A stretch of DNA of 64,000 nucleotides from the NCBI GenBank assembly GCA_000469685.2, contig LS997563.1, positions 4,537,281 to 4,601,280 of the forward strand. The letters run 5' to 3'. The stretch comes from Haemonchus contortus (Eukaryota > Nematoda > Chromadorea > Rhabditida > Trichostrongylidae). This document shows, one piece after another, positions 60,880 to 64,000 of the stretch. The position numbers and the translations under genes are program-made. Positions within the stretch are counted from its first letter, which is position 1; every line of letters starts with the position of its first letter. Below the pieces are notes generated by a model. That model made no database searches and was not told the DNA's origin. It worked only from the letters and a program-made list of their open reading frames with translations.

Positions 60880-61185
60880 CTCCAGCCAACATCTGATTCG
60901 AAGTCTGTGGCTCAAACCGACTCCGTTTCTCTGATGCGCCTTGCACTCGTTGTCCACTCAGAATCGTTGTGGCATATTGAATGCGTATGTAACCTATGCA
61001 ATGACTTGTGACGGTCAGCCAGTGTGCAAGCCAGTAGTTTTATCATCCCAGACGAGTCTTTCACGAATTAGCGGACCCTGAAGGGATGAATGGCTTGGGT
61101 GTTGTCAGTGTCGATTCGAGATTCGATCTCGGGACCATCTGTTTGTGATAGTGCGCTACTTGTCGCTGCACAACATGTTTCGAAT
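60880..61185 (-). repeat. tRNA-derived SINE
   Basis: Reverse orientation: GCACTCGTTGTCCACTCAGA, TGGCATATTGAATGCGTATG, GTGCAAGCCAGTAGTTTTAT and GTGCGCTACTTGTCGCTGCAC in the head. Confidence 0.8.
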
Positions 61186-61383
61186 AAATGAATACTTAAA
61201 ATAGGAGAAAAAGTATATAAAGGTAATTACTGTCATAAGTGTCCAAGTAGGGGAGTTTGACTGGTCACCGCTGAAGCTCCTAATACGATGTGTTATCTAC
61301 TCAATTCTTTTGTTTACCCCTTTGTTTATTGTTTATACTATCTACTGAGTTCACTGATGTAAAATAAGGAAGGCATCAAAGGG

Positions 61384-61441
61384 GCGGAATCTTTACCCAG
61401 TTGATTGTAAAAAGGTTTAATCAACTGGGTGAGGATTCCGC
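61384..61441. repeat. 58-bp hairpin
   Basis: GCGGAATCTTTACCCAGTTG and its inverted partner CAACTGGGTGAGGATTCCGC pair at all but two positions of 23-base arms, with a 12-base loop. Confidence 0.8.
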
Positions 61442-63292
61442 GTGTGATGTTTAGTTCCCAGATGGTTCCCTCCCTTTTTCCATGGAAGTTAACATGGGAG
61501 AACTGTGTACTTTCACTTTTTCTACTCTTCCCTACTTTGCCATCCTCCCGTTCCCCTTCCCCCGTCGTTCCCAATTAGTCTGCTCAATTCGTTAGAGGGG
61601 CTGCAGTTTTTTCGAACAGGGTAGCTCCTCTGCACCGTTCACTTCCAGGCTGACATCGATCATGTAGCTTCAACTGTCCACAAAATGACATCAACTCTTT
61701 AACTTTGGGCTTTCACAAAGAAAATCTCATCTTTCTCGGCCACCAATTGTTGTGATGGAGCGCACAAAGATGAGTTCTCTTTGCGTTCCGACGACAACAT
61801 TGGGCTACCCAACAAACACCACTTCCCCACCCTGTGTTTTTACGTTACGTCATCAAGAGGCCTTTTCTTTGGGAATAAATAACTTTTAATTGCAGTACTC
61901 GAGTGCCCCATTCCTTTTTCACAAAAAGGAAATGCTTTCCTACATCATGCTTTTGACATGTTTGCAAGGCCGGCTTTCGAGCTCGTCAGACCAAATTTCT
62001 CTTTGCTGTCACTCGGTTCAAAGCACCCCAATTCGTTTTCAGTTGTAGGAAAAAACTTAGAAGTTGAATGTGTTGCTCCCTTATCGGAGTTCTCTGTACA
62101 AAGTTGTCTTGGGAATTCACCCATGTCTGCTCTGGGAACTACTTTCCATTTGTTAGCTGAGAGCAATTAAAATCGAAATTTTCTATATTATATACCTAAT
62201 TATAAGGTGTACATAGGTTGCTATGATAGCTAATCATACCGGTATCTCCACTCCTCCTGGGTACACTCTGGTCCGACTGGATGATCAATCGGTGTCATAC
62301 AGGCCCAGGATCAAAACACTATTTCGAATAGTAGATAGGTGGGTTAGTTCGAAATGTCGCGAAGATTTAAACAGTTCTTGAGAGCATGGCGGATATCAAT
62401 CAAGTTGATTGTACTGTCGATTTTCTTTTGAATTTTGACCGTTTTCGTGAATCTCACATCAGCGATCGACAATCGGCAATAGCCACATATTCGTGGAGAG
62501 TCGGAGTTGATTTCAGAATAATCAAAGTGCCATTGAATAGTTTTGGGTACTCTTTGGAGACAAAATTTCGAACATCAGTGGAATTTTTTGGAAAGGCGAA
62601 TGTGTGGCGCATCCTGGAACCATTGACGTCGTGTGCTTTGTGCTTCTAGTTTTTTTGGTTCAGTTGGGTCCAATTGATCTGCCGGTATTTAAAAAATATT
62701 TTTCCAAAGTCTATCAACCTAAAGCTTTGAAGGAAAGCTAAAGGGTCTAGGCGCTCGTACTGCATTTTCCCTGCAAAGCTTAGGGAGCTCGCCCTTAATG
62801 ATTAGATATGCAGTTTCAGTCGGAGCAATCTGACTTTTTTAGCCGTCTGGCTAACGAAATGGGATGGATGCATATATGAGAGCAATCTGGGATTTTGGGT
62901 GTTTTTTCTTCACACAGATCTCATTGCGCTAATAATGAGATCTACTTTTACGGGAAGCAGCCACTTTGTCTGATCGTCACGCCGAGTCGTTGCCTTCCTC
63001 CTCTTGAAAGATGTTTCATTCTCTGCCTCTGTATCATGCGTTCTGTACCTCAGCCTGATTTCCGAATTCTAAAGGACTTAGAAGCTCATTATGAGCTGAA
63101 TTCTCCGCTTCTACATTCGAATCTTTAAGTTTTGCACAAACTCCGTTCATCGTCGCCCGCCCAGCAATGATTACTCTCGTAGGCACTCGTTCCATGCGCG
63201 TAAAATCGATTTTGCATTCATGACGTCATGCAGTGAAACAACGCGTGAAACCATTTTACACCCATTCTGATAGTGGTCTTTTTCGATTGCAG
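61442..63292. other. intergenic, no firm gene
   Basis: An ATG-started 87-codon frame (62386-62649) runs into a SINE 3' end (GCGAATGTGTGGCGCATCC, near 62598), so it is not called. An 8-base palindrome TGACGTCA lies at 63221-63228, 65 bases before the exon-like segment below. Confidence 0.4.
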
Positions 63293-63451
63293 GCGTTCCT
63301 GGTATACTTCCTTCACTACGGGTACTCCTCTATTTCTGATGAAAAACATGAGGCGAACTGTTCCCCACTGACCCCCATCGTGATGAACGGCGTGCGAACT
63401 ATTTATTATATCAACGCATCAACCTGCAAAACTTCGTTTGAATTTGTTTGA
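63293..63451 (+). CDS. possible terminal exon of an unidentified gene
   Basis: TTTTTCGATTGCAG is a textbook acceptor, followed by a 52-codon frame (AFLVYFLHYGYSSISDEKHE ... CKTSFEFV) ending at TGA. The segment is GC-richer than its flanks, with C-ending codons in its centre. It contains two Cys and an NAS glycosylation sequon. No family is recognised and no upstream exon was identified; it might belong to the gene starting at 48327, but nothing links them. Confidence 0.3.
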   Translation, partial: AFLVYFLHYGYSSISDEKHEANCSPLTPIVMNGVRTIYYINASTCKTSFEFV

Positions 63452-64000
63452 TTAGAACGTGAATGACTCTTCCTAATGAACTTCGTCATTCCAAGAAAGG
63501 AAGAAACAAAAAGAGGCCGAAGAAGTACTCCGTATGCATGCTCCGGCCTCTGTGATTCAATTCTCAGTCTTTTTAGGCTTGAATGAAGGGTAGAATGAGC
63601 CAAATAGTCTCCGATTTGATGTTTGTAGGCTGGATACCAGTCAGATCTGTAAGCGTTCACTCAGAGCAGACTAGTTATTTGGGTTCTACCCTATTCAACA
63701 ATACTCGCACTGAATCATGGTCCTTTTAAGCCCTTTATGAATTTAATAACATTAATATACTTCTGATATCAACAAGCGAGACATTTTATGATACTGTGAG
63801 GAAAATTTTTTCATTAATATCTCTTTATTATCTTTCCGACGAAAATTTTTACGAAAACTCCTCTCTTGCCCATTGATTACCGACTGGGACGCACCCAATT
63901 GCGAAGTGCGGATTAGAGTTTTTACTGCAAACGAACTGTAACTGTAATATTTGAAAGTGACAGGGATAGGAGGCGTTCTGTTCAGAAAGTGGTAATAAAT
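63452..64000. other. window end, nothing recognised
   Basis: AT-rich sequence with no supported gene, repeat or structure. Confidence 0.5.

Noticed and set aside
62386..62649. 87-codon ATG-started frame
   Set aside because: Its 3' end runs through a SINE terminus and it has no paralog or splice support.
1..64000. CRISPR arrays, bacterial operons or viral genes
   Set aside because: No spaced identical repeats, no prokaryotic gene organisation and no recognisable viral or transposase protein was found; gene structure is eukaryotic.

Overview
The window reads as nuclear DNA of a nematode, most likely a strongylid (hookworm-like) or other rhabditid. That placement is inferred, because no marker gene settles the species. 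The evidence is short GT..AG introns with TTTCAG-type acceptors, acceptor sites placed just before start codons as expected for spliced-leader trans-splicing, small exons in AT-rich DNA, and many short interspersed repeats and hairpin elements. Genes are sparse and the distal 37 kb is mostly repeats.

Layout. Positions 1-1806 hold the last five exons of a gene whose product looks like the end of a MIF4G (HEAT-type) translation-factor domain followed by an acidic tail. Positions 1807-7014 are intergenic, with several terminal-inverted-repeat or hairpin elements and one possible minus-strand secreted small protein (5781-6044).

The core is a direct tandem segmental duplication: unit 1 about 7020-16580 and unit 2 about 17175-26540, separated by about 600 bp. 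Each unit carries an intact 11-exon gene for a secreted M28 metallopeptidase of the carboxypeptidase Q (PGCP) type: CPQ-1 at 7235-12545 and CPQ-2 at 17371-23453. Both are 450 aa, all exon lengths and phases match, and I count about 88% protein identity by hand. Downstream in each unit lies a second matching three-exon frame (14221-14988 and 24753-25381) encoding a 63-aa protein I do not recognise. Its exon borders and stop are conserved, so the duplication appears to carry a peptidase plus an undescribed small gene. An older SINE copy and a TTG-rich tract sit at equivalent places in both units. The two units have since gained different insertions: a G-run foldback, a tRNA-like sequence and a GC-rich minisatellite in unit 2, and a dispersed repeat at different places in each.

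From 26541 to the end I see no recognised gene. The region holds at least a dozen copies of a tRNA-derived SINE of about 250-280 bp (including a head-to-head pair and one with an internal inverted duplication), a CTTTCT-type pyrimidine tract and hairpin elements. It also has a few unrecognised exon-like segments: a likely trans-spliced first exon at 48327, a three-exon minus-strand model at 50942-51651, and a possible terminal exon at 63293-63451.

The two peptidases are presumably redundant or diverging digestive, lysosomal or secreted dipeptidases. Nothing in the sequence ties the 63-aa protein to them beyond co-duplication.
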